From positions 12,151,839 to 12,215,838 of the forward strand of contig OZ038498.1 in assembly GCA_964036315.1 (NCBI GenBank): a stretch of DNA of 64,000 nt, given 5' to 3'. Position 1 is the stretch's first letter. Each line of letters starts with the position of its first letter. Shown piece by piece: positions 24,801 through 35,296 of the stretch. The translations under genes and the position numbers were made by a program. Under the pieces are notes generated by a model. That model was not told the origin of the DNA. It did not search any database and saw nothing but the letters and a program-made list of their open reading frames with translations. The stretch is from Acanthosepion esculentum (taxonomy: Eukaryota; Mollusca; Cephalopoda; Sepiida; Sepiidae).

Positions 24801-26943
24801 GGTGAGAAATGGATGGTTAACTTTAACACCTCTAAAACAAAACTGCTCTCTATTAACCACCACAAGGATCCATCCCTGCATCCCATTAGAATGTCTGAAG
24901 ACCAACTTCTTGAGAGCTCCTCTCTGCGGCTGCTCGGTCTCACGCTGTCTGCTGATCTGAGATGGAACAAATACATCGAGTCAGTTGCATCAGCCACTGC
25001 AAGGAAAGTTGGTTCTCTGTGCCGAGCCAGGAAATTTTTCTCCCCGGAATCGATCCTCCAAGTCTATAAACCGACCATTCACCCTTGCATGGAGTATTGC
25101 TGCCATATATGGTCTGGGGCCCCTGCTGTTTGCCTCAGGGTTCTTGATAAGATCCAGAGACGGATAGGCAACGTGATTGGCCCTGATCTGTCATCTCGTC
25201 TGCAGTGGATCTCTCACAGACGCGATGTTGCCTCGCTCTGCCTTTTTTACAAGTACTTTCACGGTAATTGCTCCGAGGAGCTGCTTTCGCTTGTCCCCAG
25301 GCCTCATGAATTTAAACGCCCCACGAGGCTGTCATCCCGCTCCCACCCCTACACCGTGGAAACTGTTAGATGTAGACGTCTCTTCTACTCCAATAGCTTC
25401 ATGTCTCGCACATCTCACCTATGGAACTCCCTTCCCTATTACTGTTTCCCTGACAAATACAATCTCCAACGGTTTAAGTGTAGCGTCAATCGACATCTCC
25501 AGTTGCCTTGATCTATCCACTTCCCTTCTCCACATCCTTTCATTTTTCATTCCTATCTGCTCTCGCTCCAAATCTTCTGTAACCCCCTTGCCTTGATCGA
25601 CCCACTGTCTTTCTCTTTCACCACAGCCTCTCCTTTACCACTCCTATCTGCTCTTCCTCCAACCCTTCTTTAACCCCTTGCGTGATAGTGGTCTCCAGCC
25701 TTGCTTGGGGTGATACGCTTAAAAAAAAAAAAATCTTCAAACCTAACTAAAAGTCAACAAAATATTAGATAATTGCTGAAAATATAAAAAGAAAAAAAAA
25801 GCTTTCACTTAGATTTCGTAAATTTAAGCCAATTCTGGTCATCCATACTGTCAACACCTTGGAGCTTATCGATAACATCAATAGAGACACGAGAAAAAAA
25901 AATCATGAAGCATCGTAAAGAAATGCTTGTATGCCATTTTCTTAAAGTAATATTGATTTCAAATTAATTTAACTTTAAATTTGCTAATTTTACTCAATGT
26001 GTCACAAATATATATTTTATTTTTGGAAGATTTTTTAAATAGATAATTTTATTTTAAAACTTGTTAAAAATGTAAGAAATGCCCATCAGTAAACAGATTT
26101 TTTGAAATCAAGCAAATATTTGACATCATGATAATTTCTGTTTGAAATACACCAGAATATTTTAGCTAAAAAAAAAAACTTAATCCTTTAGCTATAAATT
26201 AGAGCTAAAAGAAATGTTCAAGAATTCGTTTTTATTTTTTTTAAAAATATTTTCAACCTTAGGTATCAAAGATTTATACCGAATTAGTGGAGTTACTTTT
26301 ATAGTTTTACACTTATTCCGTGTTCTGATTTTGTTAAAAAGGGGTGAATAAAAATTCGTCCAATTCATAAGCAATGTTAAATTGTCATATCTTAAGGTAT
26401 CTTATATTTTAGCATCCATAACGGTTTTTTTTTCCATACCACATACTGAATTTGTTCCCTAACATTGTTTTACCTAGCCTCAAAAAGTGACGAATAAGAA
26501 TTTTAATAAAACTAATTAAAAAGGTATAAAATAAAACTACTCCATTTGACAGAAAACAAGTTATTGCATTTCAGACGCAAGATTTTCCATATCCAAAGGA
26601 ACTACGTTTGATCATCATTCTCCACAATTCTCATTAACAAAGTTTCCTTTTTAAATAATATAGTAAAACTATTTTGGGGAAAGTTTTGGCTTTACAAACT
26701 TGTGGTGACGAGTTAAATTAGCTTCTTTTTAAGTTAAAAATTTTAACTATGAGAAAAAGATTCTCAGAATATGAGGCCTTATCAAGGGAGATAATTCAGT
26801 GTTTAGCATGTAAAATAGTTTGAACCAAACATTGGCTATAGCAAAAACCACACAATTTTGTTATACACAACAACAAAATACTGTTATTTTTGCATATAAA
26901 TCTATCCACGCACACCTTTTTAAATACACTTTCAAAATTTTTC

Positions 26944-26980
<37 letters not shown>

Positions 26981-28003
26981 GTACTGAGTACACCCGTGAT
27001 GGTTAAAAAAAAAAAAAAAAAGTAATCATACCATGACAAGTGCCTAAAGGCTGTTTCACAGTAATTTTAGTTTTAAAAAAAATAATTTATTCGTTGTCTT
27101 AATAAAATAAGATTTTTAAAAAGTAAACGTCATTATTACTCTTCATGGAAAATGAAAATTACTTCTGCTTAAAGGAAGATTATGTTATCAAATGACGAAA
27201 TAATATTTCGGACCAAGATGCCGTTTTTGTTTTCTTTTCAGACACATTTTTCATTTTTGCCAGTTAGTTTTATAATTTTGGTAAATGATATACAAAAAAA
27301 AAAAAAATGTTACCCCTAATTTTCTCAAATGTCCTAGAAAAACAAAATTTGAAAAGTGGAGGCCGAATCCTTTAAGAATTGACAAAGATATGAAGCAGCA
27401 AAATAAGATGTTTTTACCACCACAAAATTCGAAATTGTTACTTTTTTTTAACGTATGACGTAGAAAAACTTCATTTTGAAAATTTAAAATGTAAAAAAAA
27501 AAAATGAACAAAATTTAACAACTGTTAAAGGCAGCAAAATTTAAGACTTGGTGTGTAATAATGGGCAAAAAAAAGTTAAGATTTTTCTTATTTGGTGAAG
27601 AAGGAGAAGATTTTAGAAGTACAAAATAATAGCGTATTATCAAAGTTTTTTTTTTTTTCTTATAGCCATTTATGCTTAAGGGTTAAGAGTAACCACGAAC
27701 AAAATGTATTTTAATCGCTACAAAGAAGACAATTCGTTTACAATTGAAAACTGAATCGTCTTACCCAAACGTGGCAGCGACAATTCCAAGACAACCGGTG
27801 CCTGCTCCCAGTTCCAAGACTGTCTTATCTTGCAACAGCCGTCCATGAAGAAAATCGGCTGATTCGAGATATTTTGCCAACACCAAGGCGGCATCCCACA
27901 CCACACAGCCAACATCCCCAATAGCTGCCTGATAAATATTCAACGTTACCCCATCATTCCGTACATACTCACGAGGGAATATTTTCTCCAGATTCACCGC
28001 CAT
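15530..28003 (-). CDS. VCPKMT: VCPKMT-like (METTL21D) lysine methyltransferase, complete 4-exon gene
   Basis: Exons join as 28003-27765, 18470-18290, 17953-17834 and 15634-15530 to encode 214 residues (human VCPKMT is 229). The family trimethylates a lysine of the AAA+ ATPase VCP/p97 using S-adenosylmethionine. Seen here: VGCVVWDAA at about 31-39, SAM-binding motif I ELGAGTG (64-70), the acidic post-I strand ending ITDLE (85-89), the METTL21-family DxxY motif as DCIY (134-137), CSYEERT at about 161-167, and a C-terminal SSDIHIMKF that matches the human end. All junctions are GT..AG and phase is preserved (2,0,0). Intron 1 is 9.3 kb and holds a LINE fragment and AT-rich repeats; intron 2 is 336 bp; intron 3 is 2.2 kb and holds a dispersed repeat. 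I see no disabling change, so it looks functional. The orthology call rests on recognised family sequence, not on a search. Confidence 0.93.
16470..16819 (+). repeat. Dispersed TGGTAAT-minirepeat element (copy 3) ending in poly(A)
   Basis: TTTACGGCATATCAACCTC, seven or eight degenerate units of CTGGTAAT..CAAAAATGTATAG, then a run of 43 A (16777-16819). Inserted in VCPKMT intron 3. Confidence 0.75.
17480..17770 (-). repeat. Divergent SINE copy in VCPKMT intron 3
   Basis: Minus-strand tail CACCTGATGAAGGCCG..TAGTCGAAATCTG (17541-17505) with body similarity (AGAACAATCTACCCCTGTAG, AGGGTTCAG). Diverged, but the core motif is kept. Confidence 0.55.
17834..17953 (-). CDS. VCPKMT: VCPKMT exon 3
   Basis: 40 codons in phase 0, from acceptor ..TTACAG to donor GTATTT. 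The encoded SVKPLVDTI and CSYEERT match the strand-and-helix region of human VCPKMT that follows the DxxY motif. Confidence 0.92.
18290..18470 (-). CDS. VCPKMT: VCPKMT exon 2 (DxxY motif)
   Basis: The acceptor follows a T-rich tract ending in CAG at 18471. The first base completes Gly80, then A-K-V-C-I-T-D-L-E continues the Rossmann fold. The exon holds the DCIYYSE segment with the family DxxY motif and ends at donor GTGAGG. Its 181 nt restore phase 0. Confidence 0.92.
18800..21780. other. VCPKMT intron 1, proximal part
   Basis: Non-coding. 19680-19760 (AGTGGACATTGAAGTCAACATCC, in part, and CAGTCTGTTTTAAGCTAAACACAATCC, in part) is a diverged copy of the palindrome unit. 21290-21700 is GC-richer and unassigned. 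Confidence 0.4.
20553..20640. repeat. Compound (AT)n/ATGTAT microsatellite
   Basis: TATATATATATGTATATATATAT and longer, ending ATATATAAATAAATAA. Non-coding. Confidence 0.95.
21780..24080. repeat. AT-rich dispersed repeat family 2, at least two copies
   Basis: Two successive copies (from about 21830 and 23010) carry TTTTATCAAA..GAAA.AAAGTATTTTTT and similar blocks, interrupted by A/T runs. In VCPKMT intron 1, upstream of the LINE. Confidence 0.45.
24085..25735 (+). pseudogene. 5'-truncated LINE reverse transcriptase (CR1/Jockey-group)
   Basis: Starts within the RT domain and ends in poly(A) at 25722-25733. The fragments read NYRPISLLPLFSKVFE, then after a deletion near 24500 VPQGSILGP and the catalytic YADDT (near 24690), then a long intact C-terminal region with HPCMEYCCHIWSGAP and SRSHPYTVE, stopping at 25509-25511. 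There is a frameshift near 24235-24245 and loss of RT sequence near 24500. The endonuclease half is absent, typical of incomplete target-primed reverse transcription. The copy is distinctly GC-richer than the surrounding intron and lies antisense in VCPKMT intron 1. RT group is inferred from motif style. Confidence 0.85.
25740..26420. repeat. AT-rich dispersed repeat family 2
   Basis: AACTTAATCCTTTAGCTATAAATTAGAGC and TTAGGTATCAAAG..TAGTGGAGTTAC (quoted in part) match 14930-15050. In VCPKMT intron 1, downstream of the LINE. Confidence 0.45.
26420..27760. other. VCPKMT intron 1, distal part
   Basis: AT-rich, with A-runs at 26949-26976 and 27006-27021. No coding signal or recognised repeat. 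Confidence 0.4.
27765..28003 (-). CDS. VCPKMT: VCPKMT exon 1 (start codon, SAM motif I)
   Basis: Begins at ATG 28003-28001 in the context AAAATGGCGG and encodes residues 1-79 plus two bases of Gly80. It carries VGCVVWDAALVLAKYLE, close to the human protein, and motif I ELGAGTG. It ends at donor GTAAGA (27764 downward). The open frame extends upstream to 28048 but only from a GTG, so ATG 28003 is chosen. Confidence 0.93.
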
Positions 28004-28044
28004 TTTGAAACTGCCCCCCTCACCATGCTTTATTCGTGTTGATG

Positions 28045-28053
28045 TCACGTGAC
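28045..28053. promoter_or_regulatory. E-box TCACGTGAC upstream of VCPKMT start
   Basis: A perfect palindromic CACGTG E-box lies 42 bp upstream of the VCPKMT ATG, in a locally GC-richer stretch without a TATA box. It fits a bHLH-zip (USF/MITF/Myc class) site in a TATA-less promoter. Binding is inferred from motif and position only. Confidence 0.35.
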
Positions 28054-28059
28054 CCAGTT

Positions 28060-28850
28060 ACTGCGTTACATTTTTTTTTCTTCTTCCATTTCTCGATATT
28101 TCCTTAGTTTTATCTTGGGGAAAACTGATTAAAAGATATAATAAATGAAATTGAAATTATTTCTAGAAAAGTCACTGTCCAGCTAATTGGGTATTTTTTT
28201 TTTTTTTTAAATACAAAATTCAGTTTTTTTGTGACAAAGCGTGGGCGTGAATTCGAACACTCACAGTAAAAACGCATTTGGTAACCAGTGTTTTACGGCA
28301 GGTTCCTGATCCCGGTTTGAAATTCGAGTGTATGTTTCACTTCGTCAAACATGTGTCTATTACTAAAGCGAAGAATTATGAAAGAATAATTGTACTTTCA
28401 TTTACAATTATCCTCATACATTCAGCTAAATCACTCCATTTCTCTTCATTAACATTTTTAATTCTTTTTTTTTTTTTTTATCTATGAACCTGCCTTGTTG
28501 TTGATGGCAAAGTTTCAAAAGCACTGACTCCTGTAACCGATATCACGGGCATACTAAACATAAAAGAAACTGAAAATGCATTCTAAATAATTTAATTGCC
28601 TTGAAGTTAAATTTAGGTTTTATTTGAAAGATAATCCCCTAAAAAAAGGGTAACCCGTAAAAACAGATAATAAATTTTATCTTTAAAACATTTAAGTCAT
28701 TTTTAAAATATTGCCTTGGTCACTCATCACTTATCAAACCTTCATAGTAATTTACCAAGTAAAGCTTAAATATGGCACAAGGCCGAAAGTGTAGAGCACC
28801 TCATCAAGCCTCCATTATAGACGAAAAATGAAATTTTAACACTATTTCTT
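28060..28850. other. 5' flank of VCPKMT
   Basis: AT-rich after the first 40 bp. No TATA box on the minus strand near the gene and no coding exon seen. Confidence 0.35.
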
Positions 28851-29110
28851 GCATTGTTCGGACTGTTATCCTCATCATCTCTACTGTCACATTGACAACG
28901 TTTCGGCTGTTGTATGCTCCGACCTTCTTCAGGTGATATTTGTTGGAATTTTGAATGGAATTTTTTTTTAGTCCATGATGGTAGATTGTTCTAATTTCAT
29001 ATATACCATGCCTTTGGATATCTCAGTTTTAGTTAATTTGCCTTGATAACCCTTCAAGATTTTGTCCTCTCCATACTAAGTTATGCATAGGGACAGAGTG
29101 CCAAGAGTCA
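28850..29110 (-). repeat. SINE body and tail (copy D)
   Basis: Minus-strand tail CACCTGAAGAAGGTCGGAGC..CAGCCGAAACGTTG (28935-28897) preceded by CCAACAAATAT and the family body (TGGACTAAA.., AGAACAATC). The head is degraded. Confidence 0.7.
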
Positions 29111-29209
29111 AACAGGCACAAGGAGCCAGAAGTAAAAAGCCCAAGTAAAGAGAGAAAGAAAGGTAGATCCAACTCGCGTCCAGTCGGCAGGCAAAAAAAA
29201 AATAGGAGC

Positions 29210-29252
29210 GTAACTTAATACGCAACCTGAGTCAGGTTGCGTATTAAGTTAC
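29210..29252. repeat. 43-bp perfect palindrome centred on TGAGTCA
   Basis: 21-bp arms (GTAACTTAATACGCAACCTGA and complement) around one central G, with no mismatch. The centre reads CCTGAGTCAGG. Confidence 0.95.
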
Positions 29253-30305
29253 CGACCCCAAATTCGGCGAGAAGTCGCTGTGTTATGTTAAGGGAGACAA
29301 ACAACAGACACGGTCTCACATAAATGATAAAAAATCTCTCTAAAAATGAGTTGAGATTTTGATTGCTATTAAAAAACAAAGGTCTAAAAATGCTAAGAGG
29401 TGTATTACAACTAGTTTCGTAGCACAAACAGAACTAAAAAGTAATTAGCCCAATTCTAAAACAAAATGAGACTAAATTACACAGCGTGTAGGGAACACGA
29501 TAAAAAGGTCATGGTCGAAGTTCCCTGTTCTCTTCCGTTTTAGGGAGTGGCCAAAGGCAGCCGCAACAGCACTGCCTGTAGTCAGGATAGATTGACCTTG
29601 GACTCATCTCTAGGAAAATGTACTAGCGTGACGATCTACATCACACACATACATACTTACACAAATACAAATCATACAACGACAAGCATTCATTGGATAA
29701 TAAGTCAACACTACTGTGTAATAGACAATTTACAATCGCAGCAATGCGACAATTTTATAATCGCTCTATTTTCATGTAGTCGATTTTGTGCACTTTTGGG
29801 AGAAACGGATCCCAGAAGCTTTCTTGAGTCTCCCCAAAACTCGCTCGCTGAAGGATCAATGCCAACCACTCAGATTGTCTGCACGTGGAGAACAATTCTT
29901 TCCACGCAGCGATTCGGAGCCCGTGATCACCTGTATAAGCAAGAAATATTCTTAGATAATTAGTGAAATTTCAGCTGCCAAACGAATCCATGACAGTTGA
30001 AATCATGCGCCAATCTTCTCAGTCACACAACCACTCACATGCTGAATATTCCTTACACTCATATAATCTTTTCCTTACACAGAAAAACTGTTGAAAACAT
30101 TTATTACCAGAAACTATCACAAACTTTCTTTCAGCGAACTTTGAAATACAAATAATATTTAAAGAGAGACAACTCTTGTTTTACTCAATGGATGCCTTTC
30201 TGTCACATCCTTGTTTGTACATCTTGTTAAATACATATTTTATGTGTAATGATGTCTTTGGCTTATCCTTTTTTCTTCATGTCAGTTTGGTTTCCTAATC
30301 TAAGT
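29253..30305. other. Unassigned, 29253-30305
   Basis: Contains a 138-codon plus-strand frame (29547-29963) with no recognisable domain and biased by CA-rich sequence. GC is somewhat raised at 29520-29950. It could be part of an unrecognised mobile element. Confidence 0.3.
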
Positions 30306-30309
30306 TAAA

Positions 30310-31420
30310 TTAATGTGGTGAAGTCTGCCACACCAGTATGCCAATAGATAACCTGAGAGGCTGAATTTCTGTAAATGAACAACATTCTTAGAATTGGATC
30401 ACACATATATTGACAGGTAATGGCTAACATATACATGGAATACTTTGAGGAAATAGCATTATCATTAGAATCAACATTGCTCAAGTCAACTCTATGGCGG
30501 AGATACGTAGATGACACATTCATACTCTAGCCCCACCAGGAAGATGTCCAGGTACTGCTGGACGTTATGAAAGTAAGACCATCGATAGTGTTCTCAATGG
30601 AGACAGAAAATGACAGCAAATTAGTATCCCTAGATGTACTAATGTCTCGAATAGAGCATGGGTTCGAGACATCTGTATATTGCAAGCCAACATTCACTGG
30701 ACAATACCTCAACTTCGACTCCCATTACCCATAGAGTGTAAAGAAAGAGATCATTCTCTGCTTACAACATTGATCAAAAGTCATAAGTGGCAATCCAGAG
30801 ACATATGAAGAAGAATTGGTCAGTATAAGCAATGCTCTACAATGTAACAACTACCCTGGCAAATAACAGCAGCTCCCACAAACTGGGACAAAAGAGTAAC
30901 AGAAGATAACAATACTCAGAAAACAGCCAAGGTCTGCCTACCCTATGTGAAGGGCTTCTCAGAAAAGATAAAAAGAGCTGAAGTCCTTATGACATCATTA
31001 CAATCTTCAGGAGTGGTTCAATACTACAGACATCACTTCTAAGTAAGACCACTCATAGAGAAGAACATGACTAAGAACTGTGTGTATGCCATCCCATGCA
31101 GCTGTTGCAAAAAATATAAAAGAGAAAGATGCTGATCCCTAAAGATAAGACTGCAGGAACACTGTAAGGCTATAACATGAGGGGAAATGTAAAAATCAGG
31201 CATGGTTGACCACATGTGGAGAAAAAAGAACATCACCACCCTCTGGGGAATGAAGTTGAAATAACAGACAGAGAACATCACTGGAAAATACGAAAATTTA
31301 AGGAATCAGCATATATGCTAGGCTACGAAAGTCTCCTAAGCCAGCCAAGGATAGAAATACGAGAACCAGTAATACAGAGAGCTAGATAAAACCAACAATA
31401 AGGTGGAAAAAAAATGTAAT
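30310..31420 (+). pseudogene. Degenerate Penelope-like element: RT end and GIY-YIG remnant
   Basis: Reads ANIYMEYFEE (30425-30455), the catalytic WRRYVDDTF (30494-30520), then a stop, PHQEDVQVLLD, VLMSRIEHGFETSVYCKPTF and LNFDSHYP, all characteristic of Penelope-like RTs. Further on come VCLPYVKGFSEKIKRAE (near 30930) and KNCVYAIPCSCCKK (31072-31113), the start of the GIY-YIG endonuclease domain, with decayed sequence after. Many in-frame stops. Penelope elements use this RT/endonuclease pair for telomere-like or target-primed insertion. Confidence 0.85.
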
Positions 31421-31439
31421 ATGAGCTCTGGTAAAAAAA

Positions 31440-31745
31440 TTGCTAATGAGACATTAGGTTTATAAGTCCCAGAAATTCGCTCACTAAGGACACATGGTTC
31501 AGTGGTTAAAAGTATTAGTTGATTGATCCAAAAAGTGACTTGACCCAAAGAGTTGTGAGTTCAATTCCTGGCGGAGAGAATAAAATCTTGGAGAATTGCC
31601 AAAGCAAAAATTAACTAAAATTTAGAACAATCTAAATAAAAGGTTTGGTTCAAAATTCTAACAAATATCATCTGAAGGAGGCTGGAGCACACAACGGTCG
31701 AAATGTCATGAAGGTTACAGCAAAGATTTGGAGTACAGTAGAATG
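31440..31745 (+). repeat. tRNA-like SINE module joined to Penelope 3' end (copy A)
   Basis: A box TGGTTCAGTGGTTA (31495-31508) and B box GAGTTCAATTCC (31557-31568) at tRNA spacing, then a body, then the tail CATCTGAAGGAGGC..CGGTCGAAATG (31670-31705). Directly follows the Penelope remnant and its 3' sequence (ATTAGGTTTATAAGTCCC, 31453-31470). Confidence 0.75.
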
Positions 31746-31789
31746 TAAATAGTTTAAATAAACCTCATCTCATAAATATACACAGAGTT

Positions 31790-32530
31790 TGAAGACATTT
31801 TAAAACCTCTTAGAAATCCAATATTTGTGCAAGAGATTTGTTTTAAAAGAAATTAATAAATTTAAGGACTTATTAACTGAATTTTATAAAAATAAATCTT
31901 TATTTCTTGCTTAAAATATAGTAAAATAATATTTACATATGGTAGTGTGCGTACTGCCATCAAGATTATAAATCAACAACAATAGTCTTATACTGCACCC
32001 CCATTTTTTAAAATATCACAAAAACTGAATTAAGTACAGAGGACCAAAACTACTAGAAACTAGAACTTGGTATTGCTTATGTTTAAAAATAAATTATTTT
32101 TAACTGTGTATAACCAATAGTTTATAAACAATTTTTAAAAAATTCTATAGGCTTATAGAAACTTAGAAAAAATATTTTTATATTATAATAGAAATATAAA
32201 CAAAGAAGTTAATTATAAAATTAAGTTAATTATGTTTCTTGCTCACTGTAATTATTTTTTCATTATTTTCTTACCTATTTTATGTTATAAAATATTTAAT
32301 TGCACCCGATGAAGTCTTTTTTTAGAATTATTTCAATCTGAAAATGTATTTAAACTAAAGGAAATGCTAAAGGGGGGGGGGGATAAAGTTTCATTGAAAT
32401 GATAATGTTAATTGGTTACAATCACAAGATCATTATTTCCTTTTAGAACTTCCATACAAAAAATAATCTAACAGTTGAAATTTTTTTTAAAATTCTCTTA
32501 AAAATCTGTCTAGACATCATTTTAGGTCAA
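31790..32530. repeat. AT-rich dispersed repeat family 1
   Basis: Same block order as 4040-4760, including AAATATTTAATTG, AAACTAAAGGAAATGCTA and ACTTCCATACAAAAAATAAT, with a G10 run at 32371-32380. Confidence 0.5.
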
Positions 32531-32989
32531 ATTTAGTCTGTGAGTTTTAAAAATGATAAAATTAGTGTGTGGATTTTAAATTTTGGATCAGTTCCAACAA
32601 CAAACTGAAGATTTCTATTTGATGCTTAACAATAACATTGTAACAACCCCAAGAACAAATAAAGAAAAACAAACAAATAAATAGGAAAAAAAAAACAGGA
32701 AAAATCCCAAAATTCTGCTCAGGTTGTGTTTGTATTCTACTAACACTAGATTTTAACTAGCTGCAGAGTTTGGCAACAAAAGCAACATTTAGTGGGGATC
32801 AAAATAATTTGTTCCATTAAGCAAAATTAAGATTTTATTTTTCAAAATTAATTTTATTGAAGAACAATTACCATTTTGTTTACCTAAATTTTGCCATCTT
32901 TGAAGCAACTTCATAATTCCCTTTTCCCAGAACATTTTTTGGAATGGAGGAAGACCATCTTCAAACCCCAATTAACAATACTTCTGTTT

Positions 32990-34005
32990 GTTGCGGGTTT
33001 TCTGCTGAGTGAGATGTATCAGGAGGTGAATTTTTGTGAAGGCCAAGAATGTGGATGTTTATAATGCATTTATCTCACAACAAATAAATCAAACAAGAAT
33101 ATAAGGACAATTCAACTCCAAGAAATTACCAAAAACAACATAGTTAGAGATTCAACAATAAAGAGAATTTATAGATACAATTGACATACATGCAATGATA
33201 ACAGAATTTATATATACAATTGACATACATGCAATGATAACAGAATTTATATATACAATTGATATACATGCAATGATAACAGGATGTTTGTTGATTGTGG
33301 CAAGTGAGATAAGGTTACAAAGAATGTTCATGCAGAAATTTGGTGAATAAAAGTTAATGGTTTTTATTTGTTTGTAGAATTAGAATAGTTTGGTTTCTGC
33401 AAGGAAAAATGTCAGTTGTGTTTGTTCAAGTGATAGTGTGTATGCTTGTGACAATTGTTAGTTAGGATTTAAGTTGTGAAGAGTTGTTTACCGTTAACTG
33501 ATAGGCTAAAGTTGATTGATTGTACAATTACTGTTTTGTAGTGAAAACGTTCACTTTTTTAGTCAATTGTAAGTTGGTTTCCCACGGGGACAGTGGTTGT
33601 GTGAGTGCTGAGTTGAGTTTGTTGAGAGTTTGTAAGTGATTTTTGAGTCAGTGTGTTGGCACGCGTGGAGTCTGCTGGCCTCTCTCGAAACTCAGAGACT
33701 GACTGACTTGAATTGACTCAAGCGGTTCTTTATATAGACATTCGTGTTTTAAAATCAGCTCCAGGGAGCTGTGTGGAAAAAAAGATTTGTCTCAACTTCG
33801 CTACAATTTAGTGTTCTTTTAACCAATAGGAGATTGAATTTAGAGAAGTGACGTGGTGATTGGTTAAGGCTTTATTTAGGGAAGAATACATCTTTCCATG
33901 AGGGGTGACAGGTAAACGTAGGAAATTCCACATGTTCACTTTACCAACAAATTCTCGTATTTCCTATTATCTGTTGTAAAGTATCTATTTTTCACCACAA
34001 GGAAC
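32990..34005. other. Possible solo LTR or promoter-like block
   Basis: A GC-richer block with TTTATATAG (33733), CCAAT-type sites (33821, minus-type ATTGG at 33859) and ends that could be read as TG..CA on the minus strand (TGTGGTGAAAAATAG..CCCGCAACA). No target duplication found, so this is tentative. Confidence 0.25.
33160..33285 (+). repeat. 39-bp tandem repeat, three units
   Basis: AGAATTTATA(G/T)ATACAATTGA(C/T)ATACATGCAATGATAAC (split here) occurs three times in register. Confidence 0.9.
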
Positions 34006-35296
34006 ATTTTCTTGACATTGAATAAATAAAAGACAAAGAAACAATTGTAAATGATTTTCAAGACTTGATTTGAATATTTTATTTATAAATTTGATTGCCT
34101 TTCTTCTACAATAAACTTGATTATTCTCAAGCAATGTTTTGAGTCAAAACTTTTGACTGAATCATTCTCTCTTTAATTTGGTTGACCTAACTAGAGAATA
34201 TTGTTCAGAAAAATCTCCAACATCATACGTTGGCAAATCACTTTCTCGACACATTTAATCTCTCCATAAACTACACAAAACTAAATAAAAGTAATGGCAA
34301 CTGGCTTTTTTCATGTTGGTTTGATGCCAGAGAATTGATTTGGTGTCTTTGGCTTTTTTTTTTTTACATGATAAAATATATAATAAACAGTATATTACAG
34401 CTGCAATCTTTTCTTCTTTTTTTTTATCCTCAGTGATGTGCCTGAATTATAGGAGATTTTGTCCCTTTTTATCATCATATCCTTAATCTAGAAGGGGAAG
34501 GGATTCCAGAAATTTATTGTAAGAAAAAAAAAAGGAATGATGATTCTTTTGCAAGCCTCTGCCAATTTTAGCAACCCATTAAAAGGAAGAAATTTCTCTT
34601 TCATAATTCTCTATCATATAAATAAATAAACTCATGACTGTTTTTTCCTCGTCTTTTACATGCCTGACACTCTTCTTCTCTGATGTTTCTTTCATAAGTT
34701 AATATTAAATTTTCTAAATGAAAAAAAAAAAAGAAGTCTTACGGATACAAAGACTAAAAAAAATAAATAATTAATAAAACAGTTATTACTCTATCATTAA
34801 ATTTAATAAGTTAGGTAAAAAAAAACAACTTTTCAATTAAAACATTTTAATTTCATGAAATTTATCTAAAAATGTTTTTAATCATAAAGTATGTAAAAAC
34901 CCTTTATATATTAATAAATACATAAAATCTCAGATGTATATTTTTTTTCTGGCTTTATAAAAAAAATTTAATTTGGCTTTTTTCTGGCTTTATATATGTA
35001 TTATTTCGTTTTTGATAAAATTTTAATCTGGCAACTTTGATTTTTTTACACATGTAAATGACAAATGTAAGGAAAAGGAATAAATTTTAACAAGGCCTTG
35101 GGGATATTTTATATTTTATTTTTATATAAATGAGTAAAAGGGGAGGAAGTAATGAGTATGTATGTATTGTAAACGAAAGAAAACATTTAAAACTTAAAAG
35201 TTAGGATATGTGGGGGGTCTGCCACTGAGGGAAAACATATCCTCCATGCCCAGGAAAAAAGGTTCCAGTGGTGATGTCACTCCAGAAATACTGTGA

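Noticed and set aside
27761..28048. A longer VCPKMT N terminus starting at 28048
   Set aside because: The codon at 28048 is GTG; the first ATG is at 28003 with a good context, and the product length then fits the family.
29547..29963. 138-codon plus-strand frame as a protein gene
   Set aside because: Composition is His/Thr/Ser-rich from CA-rich DNA, with no domain, no splice support and no conserved neighbour.
32990..34005. A definite solo LTR
   Set aside because: Ends can be read as TG..CA but no target duplication matches and no second copy is in the window; kept only as a tentative note.
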